Source of the DNA: Campylobacterales bacterium
GTDB taxonomy: Bacteria > Campylobacterota > Campylobacteria > Campylobacterales > Campylobacteraceae
Direction: 5' to 3'
Assembly: GCA_014859645.1 (NCBI GenBank)
Contig: JACUTV010000004.1
Location: 1-64,000, forward strand
DNA: 64,000 nucleotides
Position 1 is the first letter of the stretch, and every line of letters begins with the position of its first letter. The notes under the pieces were generated by a model. That model was not told the DNA's origin, did not search any database, and was given only the letters and a program-made list of their open reading frames with translations. This document shows, piece after piece, positions 21,882-32,629 of the stretch. The translations under genes were made by a program, and so were the position numbers.

Positions 21882-22964
21882 ATGCAACCAGCCATCAACT
21901 TTGGCGCAGGCCCTTCTATGATTCCTCAAGAAGTCCTCAAAGAAGCCCAAACACATTTACTTGATTTTCACGGCCACGGACTTTCCATCATGGAGGCGTC
22001 TCACCGTTCAGCTATTTATGAAGAGATTCATGACAAGGCTATCCTAGACATCAAAACACTCTTACATGTACCCGAAGATTATGATGTTTTGTTTCTCCAA
22101 GGAGGCGCTTCATTGCAATTTGCCATGGTTCCTCTTAACCTCTATCAAGGGGGCGTGATTGAGTTTGTTGACACAGGCACATGGTCCTCTAAGGCCATCA
22201 AAGAAGCCAAAATCATGGGCTTAAACACCCGCGTTGTGGCCAGTTCTAAAGAAAGTGGGTACACCCATATTCCTACCAACATTGCCTTTAGTGCTGAAGC
22301 AGATTATGCATACATCACCTCCAACAACACTATCTATGGCACCCAGTACAAAACATTTCCAGACGCACCCACCCCTCTTGTCGTAGATGCTTCTAGCGAT
22401 ATTTTTTCCTATCCTATCGATTGGAACAAAACAAGCCTTTTGTTTGCGGGTGCGCAAAAAAATGCAGGCCCTTCCGGCGTTACCATTGTCATTATCAAGC
22501 GTGACTTGCTAGGCAGAGTCAAAGACACTGTACCTACAATGTTGCGTTACCAAACCCACGCGGAAGCCAACTCTCTTTACAATACTCCGCCTACCTTTGG
22601 GATCTATCTCTTGGGTCTTACGATGGAATGGATTAAAGCACAAGGGGGCGTGGAGGCAGTGCGCCACTACAATGAAGAAAAAGCGGCCCTGTTGTACAAC
22701 GCCATTGATGAAAGTGAAGGGTTTTATGTGGGGCACGCACTTCCTGAATCTCGTTCACTTATGAACGTTTCCTTTAACATCAAAGACAAGGACAAAGCGT
22801 TAGAAGCTGCCCTTTTAGACCTTGCCCAAAAAGAACGTATGATTGGCCTTAAGGGACACCGTTCTGTGGGAGGTTTGCGTGCTTCTATCTACAATGCGAT
22901 GCGCAAAGAAGGGATTGAAGCCCTTGTGGACCTCATGCACTCTTTTGCTAAAAATCACCGTTAA
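21882..22964 (+). CDS. serC: Phosphoserine aminotransferase
   Basis: NFGAGPSMIPQEVL, FAGAQKNAGPSGVTIVI, GHRSVGGLRASIYNAM; SD AAGGAG before 21882. Confidence 0.96.
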   Translation: MQPAINFGAGPSMIPQEVLKEAQTHLLDFHGHGLSIMEASHRSAIYEEIHDKAILDIKTLLHVPEDYDVLFLQGGASLQFAMVPLNLYQGGVIEFVDTGTWSSKAIKEAKIMGLNTRVVASSKESGYTHIPTNIAFSAEADYAYITSNNTIYGTQYKTFPDAPTPLVVDASSDIFSYPIDWNKTSLLFAGAQKNAGPSGVTIVIIKRDLLGRVKDTVPTMLRYQTHAEANSLYNTPPTFGIYLLGLTMEWIKAQGGVEAVRHYNEEKAALLYNAIDESEGFYVGHALPESRSLMNVSFNIKDKDKALEAALLDLAQKERMIGLKGHRSVGGLRASIYNAMRKEGIEALVDLMHSFAKNHR

Positions 22965-22973
22965 GGGCTTTAC

Positions 22974-24146
22974 ATGTATAAAATCCAAACACTCAACAAA
23001 ATCGCAACCAAGGGGCTAGAACTACTGCCTCATTCACAATACGAAATCGCCAGTGAATTTAAAGACCCCGATGGCATTATCGTCCGTAGTTTTAAAATGC
23101 ATGAGATGGAATTTTCCGCCTCTTTGAAGGCTATTGCAAGAGCAGGGGCAGGGGTGAATAACATCCCCTTGGATCGTTGCAGTGAAAAAGGGATCGTCGT
23201 TTTTAACACCCCTGGCGCCAATGCAAATGCTGTAAAAGAGCTTGTGATTTGCTCTTTGCTGCTTGCTTCACGTAACGTGGTTGATGGAGTCGCGTGGACA
23301 AAGTCTCTACAAGGACCAAGCGACCAAATCCCCGCCCTTGTGGAACAAGGAAAGGCGAATTTTGCAGGGTGTGAAATCAAAGGGAAAACCTTAGGTGTCG
23401 TAGGTCTTGGTGCTATTGGCGCGCTAGTAGCAAAAGACGCCTTAGCTCTTGGTATGCAGGTTATTGGCTACGACCCTTATCTTTCTGTCGATGGAGCATG
23501 GGAGCTTTCCAATGATGTGCAAAAAGCTTCGGGGCTTGAAACCCTTCTTAAAAGCGTTGATTACCTCACTGTTCACATACCCCTTTTGCCCTCCACCAAA
23601 GAGATGTACAATGCTGAGAAATTTGAAATGATGAAGCCAGGCATTAAGATTATGAACTTTGCGCGTGGAGAACTTTTCAAAGAAGAAGACTTAATTAGCG
23701 CCCTCAACAGTGGTCATATTGGAGCCTATGTCACCGACTTTCCTACCGCAAACCTCATCCACGCCAAAGGCGTCATTCCTGTCCCACACCTTGGCGCGTC
23801 TACGGAAGAAAGTGAAGAGAATTGTGCCATCTGGGCAAGTCGACAACTCAAAAGCTTTTTGGAAAGTGGCAATATTGAAAACTCGGTCAACTTCCCTACA
23901 TGTAAACTTCCCATGCGCAAAGGCCTTACGCGTCTTAGTATTGTCAACAAAAACATTCCCAATATCATTGGTGCCGTTACGTCACTGTTGGCAAAAGAGG
24001 GAATTAACATTGATGACATGCTCAATCAGAGCAAGGGAGATGTTGCCTATATGCTTTTAGATGTGCAAGGAGAGATTTCCCCTAGCCTCATTCAAGCTCT
24101 TGAAGCAACCGAGGGGATTCGACGCGTACGCGTTATTTTGGGGTAG
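22974..24146 (+). CDS. serA: D-3-phosphoglycerate dehydrogenase family protein with C-terminal ACT domain
   Basis: 2-hydroxyacid dehydrogenase motifs ([13 protein letters not shown]); serC-linked. Confidence 0.85.
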   Translation: MYKIQTLNKIATKGLELLPHSQYEIASEFKDPDGIIVRSFKMHEMEFSASLKAIARAGAGVNNIPLDRCSEKGIVVFNTPGANANAVKELVICSLLLASRNVVDGVAWTKSLQGPSDQIPALVEQGKANFAGCEIKGKTLGVVGLGAIGALVAKDALALGMQVIGYDPYLSVDGAWELSNDVQKASGLETLLKSVDYLTVHIPLLPSTKEMYNAEKFEMMKPGIKIMNFARGELFKEEDLISALNSGHIGAYVTDFPTANLIHAKGVIPVPHLGASTEESEENCAIWASRQLKSFLESGNIENSVNFPTCKLPMRKGLTRLSIVNKNIPNIIGAVTSLLAKEGINIDDMLNQSKGDVAYMLLDVQGEISPSLIQALEATEGIRRVRVILG

Positions 24147-25143
24147 AGATTTGATCTCCCCCAAATCGAAGTAATGCACTCCCCCACGTAAACCCACCAC
24201 CAAAGGTATCGAGTAAAATCAAATCCCCGCGCTTAATGCGTCCTTCTTCATAGGCATCGTTGATTGCCATTGGAATGGACGCAGCGGAGGTGTTGCCGTA
24301 TTTATGGACGGTTAAGACGGTTTTTTCTTCGGGAAATTCTAATTTTTGGCGCACCGCTTCGATAATGCGAAAGTTTGCTTGGTGAGGAATAAAGTGATCA
24401 ATTTCGTCCACACCCATTGCATTGCGTGCCAAGATGTCTACTACGTCATTGGTCAAGGTTTTCACTGCGATCTTAAAGACTTCGTTACCTGCCATTTGAA
24501 TAAATTGGCGTTTGTTTTCCAAAAGGCTCAAACAACATGGCTCCTTAGACCCGCCACCTGGGGTGATAAGCAAATGGCCATACTCTCCATCTGAGGCTAC
24601 ATGTACATCCAAGATTGCTTCATTTTTGTTGGTCGTCTGGCCAATAATCGCCGCCCCGCCGCCATCGCCAAATAAAATACATGTACCGCGGTCAGTATAA
24701 TCTATATAGCTACTAATTTTTTCCGCACCGACAATTAAAAGGTTTTTATAAGCACCCGATTCAATAAACGCTTTGGCAAGGTTAAGCAAATAGACAAACC
24801 CGCTACACGCCGCGGAGATATCAAAGGCCATCACGTGACCAAGGCCTAACTTGTGAGCAATCATACAGGCTGTTGAGGGCATCGTTAGGTAATCTGGACT
24901 CAAGGTTGCGCAAATAATACCATCGATTTCTTTGGGGTCAATCCCTGCACGTGCAATGGCTATCTTTGCAGCCTCTGCGCCCAAATCGCTGGTCACTTCA
25001 TCAGGCGCTGCAATGCGACGCTCTTTGATGCCTGTGCGTTTTACAATCCACTCGTCTGTCGTATCTACCATTTTTTCAAGGTCTTGATTGGTTAAAACAG
25101 TTTTAGGAGCATACGCACCTATTGATCTAAGAGTCGCGTACAT
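24133..25143 (-). CDS. fabH: 3-oxoacyl-[ACP] synthase III
   Basis: DISAACSGF active site, [16 protein letters not shown]. Confidence 0.96.
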   Translation of the reverse strand: MYATLRSIGAYAPKTVLTNQDLEKMVDTTDEWIVKRTGIKERRIAAPDEVTSDLGAEAAKIAIARAGIDPKEIDGIICATLSPDYLTMPSTACMIAHKLGLGHVMAFDISAACSGFVYLLNLAKAFIESGAYKNLLIVGAEKISSYIDYTDRGTCILFGDGGGAAIIGQTTNKNEAILDVHVASDGEYGHLLITPGGGSKEPCCLSLLENKRQFIQMAGNEVFKIAVKTLTNDVVDILARNAMGVDEIDHFIPHQANFRIIEAVRQKLEFPEEKTVLTVHKYGNTSAASIPMAINDAYEEGRIKRGDLILLDTFGGGFTWGSALLRFGGDQISTPK

Positions 25144-25158
25144 GTAAAAATCCTTCGC

Positions 25159-26154
25159 TTAAATCTTGTAGCGCGAGAGTTCGCTTTCGATTGTTTTATT
25201 GATAGTTGAGTCTGTAAAATTAAGGGCTTGAAAAATAGCATTCTTAACCGCCTTTGCGTTGCTCTTGCCATGCCCAATAATAGCACATCCTTGAACACCC
25301 AGAAGCGGCGCGCCACCGTATTCAGCATAGTCCACTTGTGTTTTTAAAATCTTAAACACTTTTCGCATCAACACCGCACCCGCGATGGCGACAGGAGAAC
25401 GGCGAATATTGTGTCGAATGATTTTTGTGATGGAGTCTGCCACCCCTTCACTGGTTTTTAAAACGATATTTCCCACAAATCCATCACAGACGACCACGTC
25501 AACAGAATTGTCGAAAATATTGTTCCCTTCGATATTGCCAATAAACGAACCCAGTTTCAGCAATTTCTTGTGCGCTTCTTTGGTGATTTCATCTCCCTTA
25601 CTTTCCTCTTCGCCATTGGAAAGTAGGCCGACTTTTGGGTGCTTAATCCCCATCACTTCTTTGGCATACGCTTCACCCATTACGGCAAATTGAAAAAGGT
25701 GCTCGGGTTTGCAGTCTACATTTGCCCCCACATCTAGCACAAGGGTGTACGCGCCTTTGAGCGTGGGCATCAGTGTTGCAATCGCAGGTCTTGCAACTCC
25801 CTTGATACGCCCAATGCGTAAGGTTGCAAGGCTCATGGTCGCGCCACTGTGGCCTGCTGAAACCACACCATCTGCTTCACCATTTTTCACCAAATCAACT
25901 GCTTTGTAGATGGAAGATTCTTTGCGCTTAAGTGCATCTGTCGCAGATTCATGCATATCAATAATATCTTTTGCTTCCACATAGGATACTCTTTTTTGCA
26001 ATCCATGGGGAATCATAGGTTTAATAATCTCACTATCACCCACCAAGATTGCATGAAACTCTTTTTTGGAGGTTAAAAGAGCTTGGATGGTCCCTTCGAC
26101 AATCGGTTCTGGGCCGAAGTCGCCACCCATGGCATCAATTGCTATGCGCAACAT
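25159..26154 (-). CDS. plsX: Phosphate acyltransferase PlsX
   Basis: [17 protein letters not shown]; plsX-fabH order. Confidence 0.96.
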   Translation of the reverse strand: MLRIAIDAMGGDFGPEPIVEGTIQALLTSKKEFHAILVGDSEIIKPMIPHGLQKRVSYVEAKDIIDMHESATDALKRKESSIYKAVDLVKNGEADGVVSAGHSGATMSLATLRIGRIKGVARPAIATLMPTLKGAYTLVLDVGANVDCKPEHLFQFAVMGEAYAKEVMGIKHPKVGLLSNGEEESKGDEITKEAHKKLLKLGSFIGNIEGNNIFDNSVDVVVCDGFVGNIVLKTSEGVADSITKIIRHNIRRSPVAIAGAVLMRKVFKILKTQVDYAEYGGAPLLGVQGCAIIGHGKSNAKAVKNAIFQALNFTDSTINKTIESELSRYKI

Positions 26155-26159
26155 TCGAA

Positions 26160-26306
26160 TTAGTATTCGCCAGTAGTTTTGTTAATGCGGTGGGGCATTT
26201 TCCAAGAACCATCTTTATCTTTTACAGGCATGGCGAGCGTCACTTTGTAGTGTGTTCGTCGTTTTGCTGAACGGGTCTTGCTTACACGTCTTTTTGGTAC
26301 AGCCAT
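26160..26306 (-). CDS. rpmF: 50S ribosomal protein L32
   Basis: Not in ORF track (48 aa). Reverse complement reads [48 protein letters not shown]; upstream of plsX. Confidence 0.95.
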   Translation of the reverse strand: MAVPKRRVSKTRSAKRRTHYKVTLAMPVKDKDGSWKMPHRINKTTGEY

Positions 26307-26321
26307 TGTATTCTCCTTTAT

Positions 26322-26675
26322 TTAGTTTTGACAGGTTTGGCAATAAAAGTAATCACTCTTAATCGCTTCTAGTTCGCTATGTAAAATAGCATTAAAATCG
26401 GCACGCTCATCAAAAAATTCAACCAAATTTAGCAAGCCTTCTTCTGAGGCAGGCATAACACCATCGCTAATCCAAACTTCAACTTCCTCATCAAGGGGAA
26501 TAACCAAATCCGCTCCGCAACGATCACAATGATGCTGAAGTGTTCCGACAATGTTTCCTTGACACAGAAGAAGGCTTGGGGTTTTTTTGAGGACCCATGC
26601 TTTAAGGGAAATTTCTCCCTCTTGAACATCAATTTCAAAGGCTTCTTTGGGAATCTTTCGAAATTCAATGGTCAT
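26322..26675 (-). CDS. DUF177/YceD-family protein
   Basis: CDRCGADL motif; upstream of rpmF. Confidence 0.8.
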   Translation of the reverse strand: MTIEFRKIPKEAFEIDVQEGEISLKAWVLKKTPSLLLCQGNIVGTLQHHCDRCGADLVIPLDEEVEVWISDGVMPASEEGLLNLVEFFDERADFNAILHSELEAIKSDYFYCQTCQN

Positions 26676-26678
26676 TGG

Positions 26679-27092
26679 TTAGCTAATATCTCGTTTTGCA
26701 AAAAAGAATTCAATCTCCCCTTTTGCATTTTCAAGAGAGTCGCTTCCGTGAACTGCATTTGCATCAATACTTTCAGCAAAATCAGCTCGGATTGTTCCAG
26801 GAGCAGCTTCTTTTGGGTTGGTTGCACCCATTAGCTCTCGATTTTTTACCACTGCATTGTCACCTTCAAGTACCATGACTACTACTGGTCCACTGGTCAT
26901 AAATTCAACCAATTCTCCGAAAAATGAGCGTTCTTTGTGAATTTCATAAAACGTTGCAGCATCATCATAGCTCAGTTTTATTTTTCTCATCGCAGCTATT
27001 TTTAACCCATTTGACTCAAATCGGTCAACAATTTTTCCAATGACACCTTTAGCAACAGCGTCTGGCTTAATAATGGATAGTGTTTGCTCCAT
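26679..27092 (-). CDS. ndk: Nucleoside diphosphate kinase
   Basis: [40 protein letters not shown]; internal Met preferred as start. Confidence 0.96.
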   Translation of the reverse strand: MEQTLSIIKPDAVAKGVIGKIVDRFESNGLKIAAMRKIKLSYDDAATFYEIHKERSFFGELVEFMTSGPVVVMVLEGDNAVVKNRELMGATNPKEAAPGTIRADFAESIDANAVHGSDSLENAKGEIEFFFAKRDIS

Positions 27093-27187
27093 TTCCAATG
27101 ACTCCTTCAGTAGATTACGGCGTTTGCACAATGCAAGGTCGGGATTATATCAAAAAAATGTTTTAAATAAAAGAAAAGGAAGGAAGA

Positions 27188-27209
27188 AAGTCCGAAATCA
27201 CTCGGACTT
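27188..27209 (-). terminator. Rho-independent terminator downstream of ferredoxin gene
   Basis: AAGTCCGA/TCGGACTT stem, 6-nt loop, T-rich on the minus strand. Confidence 0.7.
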
Positions 27210-27217
27210 TCGGAAGA

Positions 27218-27502
27218 TTATTCGACGCAGGCAGTAGTACCAGCACGCATATCGGTGGTAATTTCGTCACGGCTTGGTTGACCTTCAACTTTTGCATCCC
27301 ACACAATACAGCCTTCTGTTGGGCAAGCTGATGCACAGGCTGGCTCATCATGATGGCCGACACACTCTACACACTTGTCTGGGTATACATAATAGATGCC
27401 TTCTCCTGTTGGATTATCGTCGTCATCTACGATAGCTTCTACTGGGCACTCGTCAATACAGGCGCCACAACTAATACAAATATCTGTAATTTTTACAGCC
27501 AT
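27218..27502 (-). CDS. 2[4Fe-4S] ferredoxin
   Basis: CISCGACIDECP and CVECVGHHDEPACASACP motifs. Confidence 0.92.
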   Translation of the reverse strand: MAVKITDICISCGACIDECPVEAIVDDDDNPTGEGIYYVYPDKCVECVGHHDEPACASACPTEGCIVWDAKVEGQPSRDEITTDMRAGTTACVE

Positions 27503-27579
27503 TGTTTCTCCTTTGAGATTCTAATTGAAAACGTGCAAACTATAGCACACAAAGTTTAAAAGGGCTATAAAAAAGCAAC

Positions 27580-28740
27580 CTAACCCATTTTTAAAAACTG
27601 CAAAATTGCCTCGACTTTATCACACTTCTCCCAATTAAAGCCCTCTTCTTCTCGTCCAAAATGCCCATAGGCTGCGGTTCTTTCATAAATGGGCTGTAAG
27701 AGATCTAGCGTTTCAATCATTCCTGCTGGTGTTAGTGGAAACACTTCTTTGATGCACGCTTCTATTTCTTTTGTAGAAACACGCGCTGTTCCGTATGTCC
27801 ACACCGCCACGGACACAGGCGTAGCGATTCCAATGGCATAAGAGAGTTGCACGAGTGCCTTTGTGCACACCTTGGAAGCAACAAGGTTTTTGGCAATGTA
27901 ACGCGCCATGTACGCCCCGCTTCTGTCTACCTTGGTTGGGTCTTTCCCGCTAAAGGCGCCGCCGCCATGAGGGCAACTTCCGCCATAAGTATCTACGATG
28001 ATTTTTCTTCCCGTAAGCCCCGCGTCCCCTTGCGGCCCGCCAATCACAAAACGCCCCGTAGGGTTAACATGATAAGTGATAGCATCACAAGCAAGGTGGT
28101 GTGGGAGTATGGGCTTGATAATCTCTTCAATCACGGCTTCTTTGAGTATTGTGTATTCAACCTCGGGCGAGTGCTGTGTGGAAACCACTATTGTATCAAC
28201 AGCGACTGGCTTTTCATTTTCATAGCGAAGGGTTACTTGCGCTTTTCCATCAGGTCTTAAAAAAGGCAACATACCGCTTTTTCTCTTTTTTGCCAAAGAA
28301 GCCGTTAATGCATGGGCTAGAGTGATGGGCAAAGGCATCAACGTGGGGCTCTCATCACACGCATACCCAAACATCAACCCTTGATCTCCCGCGCCAACAA
28401 TACCATTCTCACCCACAACACCTTGGTAGATATCGGAGCTTTGCTCGCCAACAGCGTTTAAGACTCCTGCTGTGCGGTAATCAAATCCATACGTTGCGTC
28501 GGTGTACCCAATGCGGCGAATCACGTCACGGACAATTTCTTGCATGGGTGCATATGTGCTTGTTCGTAATTCTCCTGCAATAACACACAAACCATTTGAC
28601 ACCAAGGTCTCACATGCTACTTTCGCCCCAGGATCTCTGGCAATAATGTAGTCTAAAATGGCGTCGCTAATTTGATCAGCCATCTTATCTGGATGCCCTT
28701 CTGTTACTGATTCACTTGTAAAAAGATAGTTTTTTTCCAT
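27580..28740 (-). CDS. metK: S-adenosylmethionine synthetase
   Basis: [39 protein letters not shown]. Confidence 0.97.
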   Translation of the reverse strand: MEKNYLFTSESVTEGHPDKMADQISDAILDYIIARDPGAKVACETLVSNGLCVIAGELRTSTYAPMQEIVRDVIRRIGYTDATYGFDYRTAGVLNAVGEQSSDIYQGVVGENGIVGAGDQGLMFGYACDESPTLMPLPITLAHALTASLAKKRKSGMLPFLRPDGKAQVTLRYENEKPVAVDTIVVSTQHSPEVEYTILKEAVIEEIIKPILPHHLACDAITYHVNPTGRFVIGGPQGDAGLTGRKIIVDTYGGSCPHGGGAFSGKDPTKVDRSGAYMARYIAKNLVASKVCTKALVQLSYAIGIATPVSVAVWTYGTARVSTKEIEACIKEVFPLTPAGMIETLDLLQPIYERTAAYGHFGREEEGFNWEKCDKVEAILQFLKMG

Positions 28741-28807
28741 CCAATTTCCTTGCCAGATACTAAGGTCGCATTATAACAAAAATCCCTTTCTAGCAAGACT
28801 TTATGGC

Positions 28808-28817
28808 TTACATGTAA
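28808..28817. repeat. TTACATGTAA in metK/peroxiredoxin intergenic region
   Basis: Exact decamer; intergenic. Confidence 0.9.
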
Positions 28818-28898
28818 CCCTTTTTTTTAAACCTCTTCTCAAGAAATAAATGATATTATTTTCGTCTTAATAAATTTTCTTATTTAAAGGAGTAATGA

Positions 28899-29495
28899 AT
28901 GTTAGTGACCAATAAGGCACCAAATTTTACAGCGACCGCGGTTTTAGGAAACAATGAAATTGTTGACAACTTTAATCTGTATGACAACCTAGGCGAAAAA
29001 GGAGCTGTCCTTTTCTTTTATCCTCTTGATTTTACTTTTGTATGTCCTTCGGAAATCATTGCATTTGACAAACGTCTTGAAGAATTTACAAGCCGTGGCG
29101 TCACTGTTATTGGTGTTTCGATTGACTCTCAATTTTCTCACTTTGCGTGGAAAAATACCGCAATCAACCAAGGTGGCATTGGCCAAGTACGCTTTCCTTT
29201 GGTTGCTGACCTTACAAAAAAGATTGCCAAAGACTATGATGTCCTTTTAAATGAATCTGTCGCACTTCGTGGCTCATTTTTGATTGACAAAGATGGCACT
29301 GTGCGCCATGCAGTCATCAACGACCTTCCCCTTGGGCGAAATATTGATGAAATGATTCGCATGGTTGATACGATGATTTTCACCAATGAGCATGGCGAAG
29401 TATGTCCTGCTGGATGGAGTAAGGGAGACGAGGGAATGAAGGGCTCAACCCAAGGTGTTGCGGAATATCTTGCTAAAAATGTAGAAAAACTCTAA
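28899..29495 (+). CDS. 2-Cys peroxiredoxin (AhpC/TSA)
   Basis: PLDFTFVCPSEI and EVCPAGW. Confidence 0.95.
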   Translation: MLVTNKAPNFTATAVLGNNEIVDNFNLYDNLGEKGAVLFFYPLDFTFVCPSEIIAFDKRLEEFTSRGVTVIGVSIDSQFSHFAWKNTAINQGGIGQVRFPLVADLTKKIAKDYDVLLNESVALRGSFLIDKDGTVRHAVINDLPLGRNIDEMIRMVDTMIFTNEHGEVCPAGWSKGDEGMKGSTQGVAEYLAKNVEKL

Positions 29496-29500
29496 AAAAA

Positions 29501-29517
29501 GGTGGGCTTAGCCCACC
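29501..29517. terminator. Bidirectional terminator between peroxiredoxin and Fur-family regulator
   Basis: AAAAAAAGGTGGGC-TTA-GCCCACC hairpin between convergent genes. Confidence 0.75.
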
Positions 29518-29525
29518 TTACCTCT

Positions 29526-29936
29526 CTAGGAACATTTGCTGCAAGAATCGACCGTTGCAACAACATCAATACGCTTAATCTCTTTTCCTACTTTTGCCTC
29601 AATATCATTTTGATACGCCTCAAAACCAATATCACAAGGAAAATCTTTAATATCTCCGCACGTTGCACACACAAGGTGAATGTGTGGATGGCAAAAAATA
29701 TCGTACCGTGTTTTTGCACCAGGCGTGTTAATCTCTGCGATAAGGCCTTCATCTTTTAGGGTATTAACATTTTTATAAACCGTAGCCAACGAGACCGAAG
29801 GATGGTCTTCTTTAATCCGCTCATAAAGCTCTTCCATGGTTGGATGGGTATGTTGCCCAAGATTTTTAAGCACAGAAAGCCGTTGTGGCGTTGCTTTGAG
29901 GTTTCGCTCTTTAAGGAGCTCGAGATACTGTTTCAT
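29526..29936 (-). CDS. Fur/PerR-family transcriptional regulator
   Basis: Fur-like wHTH (ATPQRLSVL, SLATVYKNVNTL), HxHLVCxxCG and C-terminal CSKC. Confidence 0.92.
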   Translation of the reverse strand: MKQYLELLKERNLKATPQRLSVLKNLGQHTHPTMEELYERIKEDHPSVSLATVYKNVNTLKDEGLIAEINTPGAKTRYDIFCHPHIHLVCATCGDIKDFPCDIGFEAYQNDIEAKVGKEIKRIDVVATVDSCSKCS

Positions 29937-29997
29937 GAGATTTTCCTAATTTTTCCTCTATTATGCCAAAACTATTTTTAAAAAGTATTTTATTTAC

Positions 29998-31833
29998 TTA
30001 ATAATTTTTACTACCTAGGTTATTTTTAAGTTTTCTTGCGATTACTTCAACGCAAAGCCCTAAATCTTCCTCTACTAAAGATGTTTTTCCATGCTGAATA
30101 AAAGCATCCGTATACTCAAAACTCTCTACATGTACCGTGGAAATTTGTTGAGAAAATAACCATTGTGTCAAAATAGACCCCACGCCTCCACGTGCAGCGG
30201 AATCACTAAAAACATACCAATGGTGATAGCGATTTGCCAGCTCCACCAACAGCGTATCATCAAGCGGTTTGATAAATTTCAAATCCACCAAGGCGGGATT
30301 CATCGTCCCCGCCAATAATTGTTTAGTTGCCCACGCCCTTCCCACGCCCTTGCCATAGCCAATAAAAACTGCGTCCTCTCCCTCTTCAAGCATCTCGCCT
30401 TTGCCAAGTTCAAAGGCGCTTCCTTTGTGCTCTCCACATTCCATAAAAGTACCACGAGGATAACGAAAAGCACAAGGCCCCACGTGGGTGTAAGCATAGT
30501 CTATTGCATAGTGCATACTCTGGGCGCACCGTGGTGCAAAAAGCGTCATGTTAGGAATGGGGTGCAAAAAAGAGATATCGAAGGCGCCTTGGTGGGTTTC
30601 ACCATCTTCGCCCACAATTCCCGCTCGGTCAATAGCAAAAACAACATTGAGGTTCATCAAACAGCAATCGTGAATGATTTGATCATAAGCCCGTTGCAAA
30701 AATGTTGAATAGATAGCAATAAAAGGTTTAAATCCCTCCTTGGCCATCGCCGCCATGGAAGTTACGGCATGCTGTTCAGCAATCGCAACATCCCAAAAAC
30801 GCTCAGGGTATTTTTCCATTAACTTGTCCATCCCTGTACCGCTTGGCATCGCTGCGGTAACGCCCACAACATTCTCGTGCTGCGTAGCAAGACGGAGTAA
30901 TCCTTCGCTAAAAAGTTGTGTTGCATTTTTAGAAGAAGGAGAGCCGCCCAACGATTCGCCACTTTTTAAGTCAAATGGTCCTACTCCGTGCCATTTTTCA
31001 TAATAGCCTTCTGCTTTTTCGTAGCCTTTTCCTTTAAGGGTTTGGGCGTGCACAATGACAGGCTTACCCATCTCTTTGGCAATTTGTAGTGTTTCTATTA
31101 GAGACTCCAAATCATGTCCATCCACTGGGCCAATGTATTCAAGGCCCAACTCCTCAAACAAAAGACCTGGAGTAATGAGCTTTAAGCTTTCTTCAAATTT
31201 CTTTGCCATATAGCTTGCACCCTCAGGCAAATAGGTTAGAAATTGCTCCATTTTTTGCTTAATCTTTTGGTAAAACTTTCCTGCCATAGCTTGAGACAAA
31301 TACTTACTCACCGCACCAATGGGTTTAGCGATGCTCATTTCATTGTCGTTTAAAATAATCACTACGGGGTATTTTCTATCTCCTAGTTCATTAAGGGCTT
31401 CATACACCATCCCAGCGGTCATAGACCCATCTCCAATGAGCACCACAGGAAGACGATCTTCTTGCTTCAAGCGAATCGCTTTTGCCGCGCCAATGGCCAA
31501 AGAAATCGAAGTTGAACTGTGGCCTGCGATGAAATAATCACAGGAAGATTCTGAAGGTTTTGTGTAGCCGCTCACGCCACCAAATTGGCGCAAGGTATCA
31601 AAACTGTCCCACCGTCCTGTGAGGAGTTTATGGGCATAACATTGATGGCTCACGTCAAAAATAAAAGGGTCTTTTTCCACATCAAAGACATAATGCATTG
31701 CTACAGTGAGTTCTACTGCCCCGATATTTGAACTCAAATGCCCACCATTCTTACTTACGGTTGCTAGAATTTTTTCACGTATTTGGTGACATATTTCTTT
31801 TAATTCTTCATGATTTTTTTGCTTGATATTCAT
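29998..31833 (-). CDS. dxs: 1-deoxy-D-xylulose-5-phosphate synthase
   Basis: GHLSSNIGAVELTVAMHYVFD, GDGSMTAGMVYEALNE, DRAGIVGEDGETHQGAFD. Confidence 0.97.
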   Translation of the reverse strand: MNIKQKNHEELKEICHQIREKILATVSKNGGHLSSNIGAVELTVAMHYVFDVEKDPFIFDVSHQCYAHKLLTGRWDSFDTLRQFGGVSGYTKPSESSCDYFIAGHSSTSISLAIGAAKAIRLKQEDRLPVVLIGDGSMTAGMVYEALNELGDRKYPVVIILNDNEMSIAKPIGAVSKYLSQAMAGKFYQKIKQKMEQFLTYLPEGASYMAKKFEESLKLITPGLLFEELGLEYIGPVDGHDLESLIETLQIAKEMGKPVIVHAQTLKGKGYEKAEGYYEKWHGVGPFDLKSGESLGGSPSSKNATQLFSEGLLRLATQHENVVGVTAAMPSGTGMDKLMEKYPERFWDVAIAEQHAVTSMAAMAKEGFKPFIAIYSTFLQRAYDQIIHDCCLMNLNVVFAIDRAGIVGEDGETHQGAFDISFLHPIPNMTLFAPRCAQSMHYAIDYAYTHVGPCAFRYPRGTFMECGEHKGSAFELGKGEMLEEGEDAVFIGYGKGVGRAWATKQLLAGTMNPALVDLKFIKPLDDTLLVELANRYHHWYVFSDSAARGGVGSILTQWLFSQQISTVHVESFEYTDAFIQHGKTSLVEEDLGLCVEVIARKLKNNLGSKNY

Positions 31834-31852
31834 TTGCCCGTCATCCTTCGCA

Positions 31853-32629
31853 TTACTCTTTCATCATCTGTTTAATTTTTTCCAGACGTGTTGAAATCGT
31901 TCCATCAATATTGCCCACATCACTTAAAATAATCACACCGCCCTCGGAAACGGCATCATCCGTCCCTACATGTATATGTTCAAAACTATCGTATGCTTCT
32001 TTAATTCCTTCGTAATTTTTCGGATTAACGCGCACTTCTAGCTTTGTTGCGTCTTCAAGCTCTTTCATGAGTGCCTTACTTAGAGCCAAGGCAACGGCGG
32101 TTGCGTGGTGAGTAATCTCTTTTTTTACCACCTCTTTGGCCACATCAATCGCCGTTTCAGAAAGCTCTGTTTCACTTTTTTCTAAAAATGCCTTAAAATG
32201 CTGATGCTCTTCTTCCAAAAGGTGCAAAGAGCGGGAAAACTGGGTCTGCAATGCCTTCATAGATTCGCGCTGTTCTTCTTGTGCTTTTGCATACCCTTCA
32301 GCGGCACCATCTTCTTTGGCGCGACGTATTTCATCATTCAAACGTCTTTCAAACTCTGCTTCTTGGTTTTCGATTTTAATTTGAAGCTTGACGATGTTTG
32401 TCGAGAGCTCATCTGTCTTTTTAAGCAATTCTTCGACAAAAGCTGACTCAATAGGCTTGACAGGATCTGGCACAGAAGGAACAGGCGCATTTTTAGTCTC
32501 TTGTTCTTTCTTCTCTTCTTCGCTTTCACCCTTTGGTTTTGACTCAAGAGTTGTTCCCAAAACCTTAAAGCGATAGGGCTCTACATTGTGGTCATGCATG
32601 TTTTTTGAAGAAATTACACTGTGTATCAT
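31853..32629 (-). CDS. fliH: Flagellar assembly protein FliH
   Basis: Coiled-coil FliH-like; follows fliG. Confidence 0.85.
   Translation of the reverse strand: MIHSVISSKNMHDHNVEPYRFKVLGTTLESKPKGESEEEKKEQETKNAPVPSVPDPVKPIESAFVEELLKKTDELSTNIVKLQIKIENQEAEFERRLNDEIRRAKEDGAAEGYAKAQEEQRESMKALQTQFSRSLHLLEEEHQHFKAFLEKSETELSETAIDVAKEVVKKEITHHATAVALALSKALMKELEDATKLEVRVNPKNYEGIKEAYDSFEHIHVGTDDAVSEGGVIILSDVGNIDGTISTRLEKIKQMMKE

Noticed and set aside
16957-27502. Two small ferredoxin genes as a special redox system
   Set aside because: Common housekeeping ferredoxins in this kind of bacterium; no linked novel partner genes.
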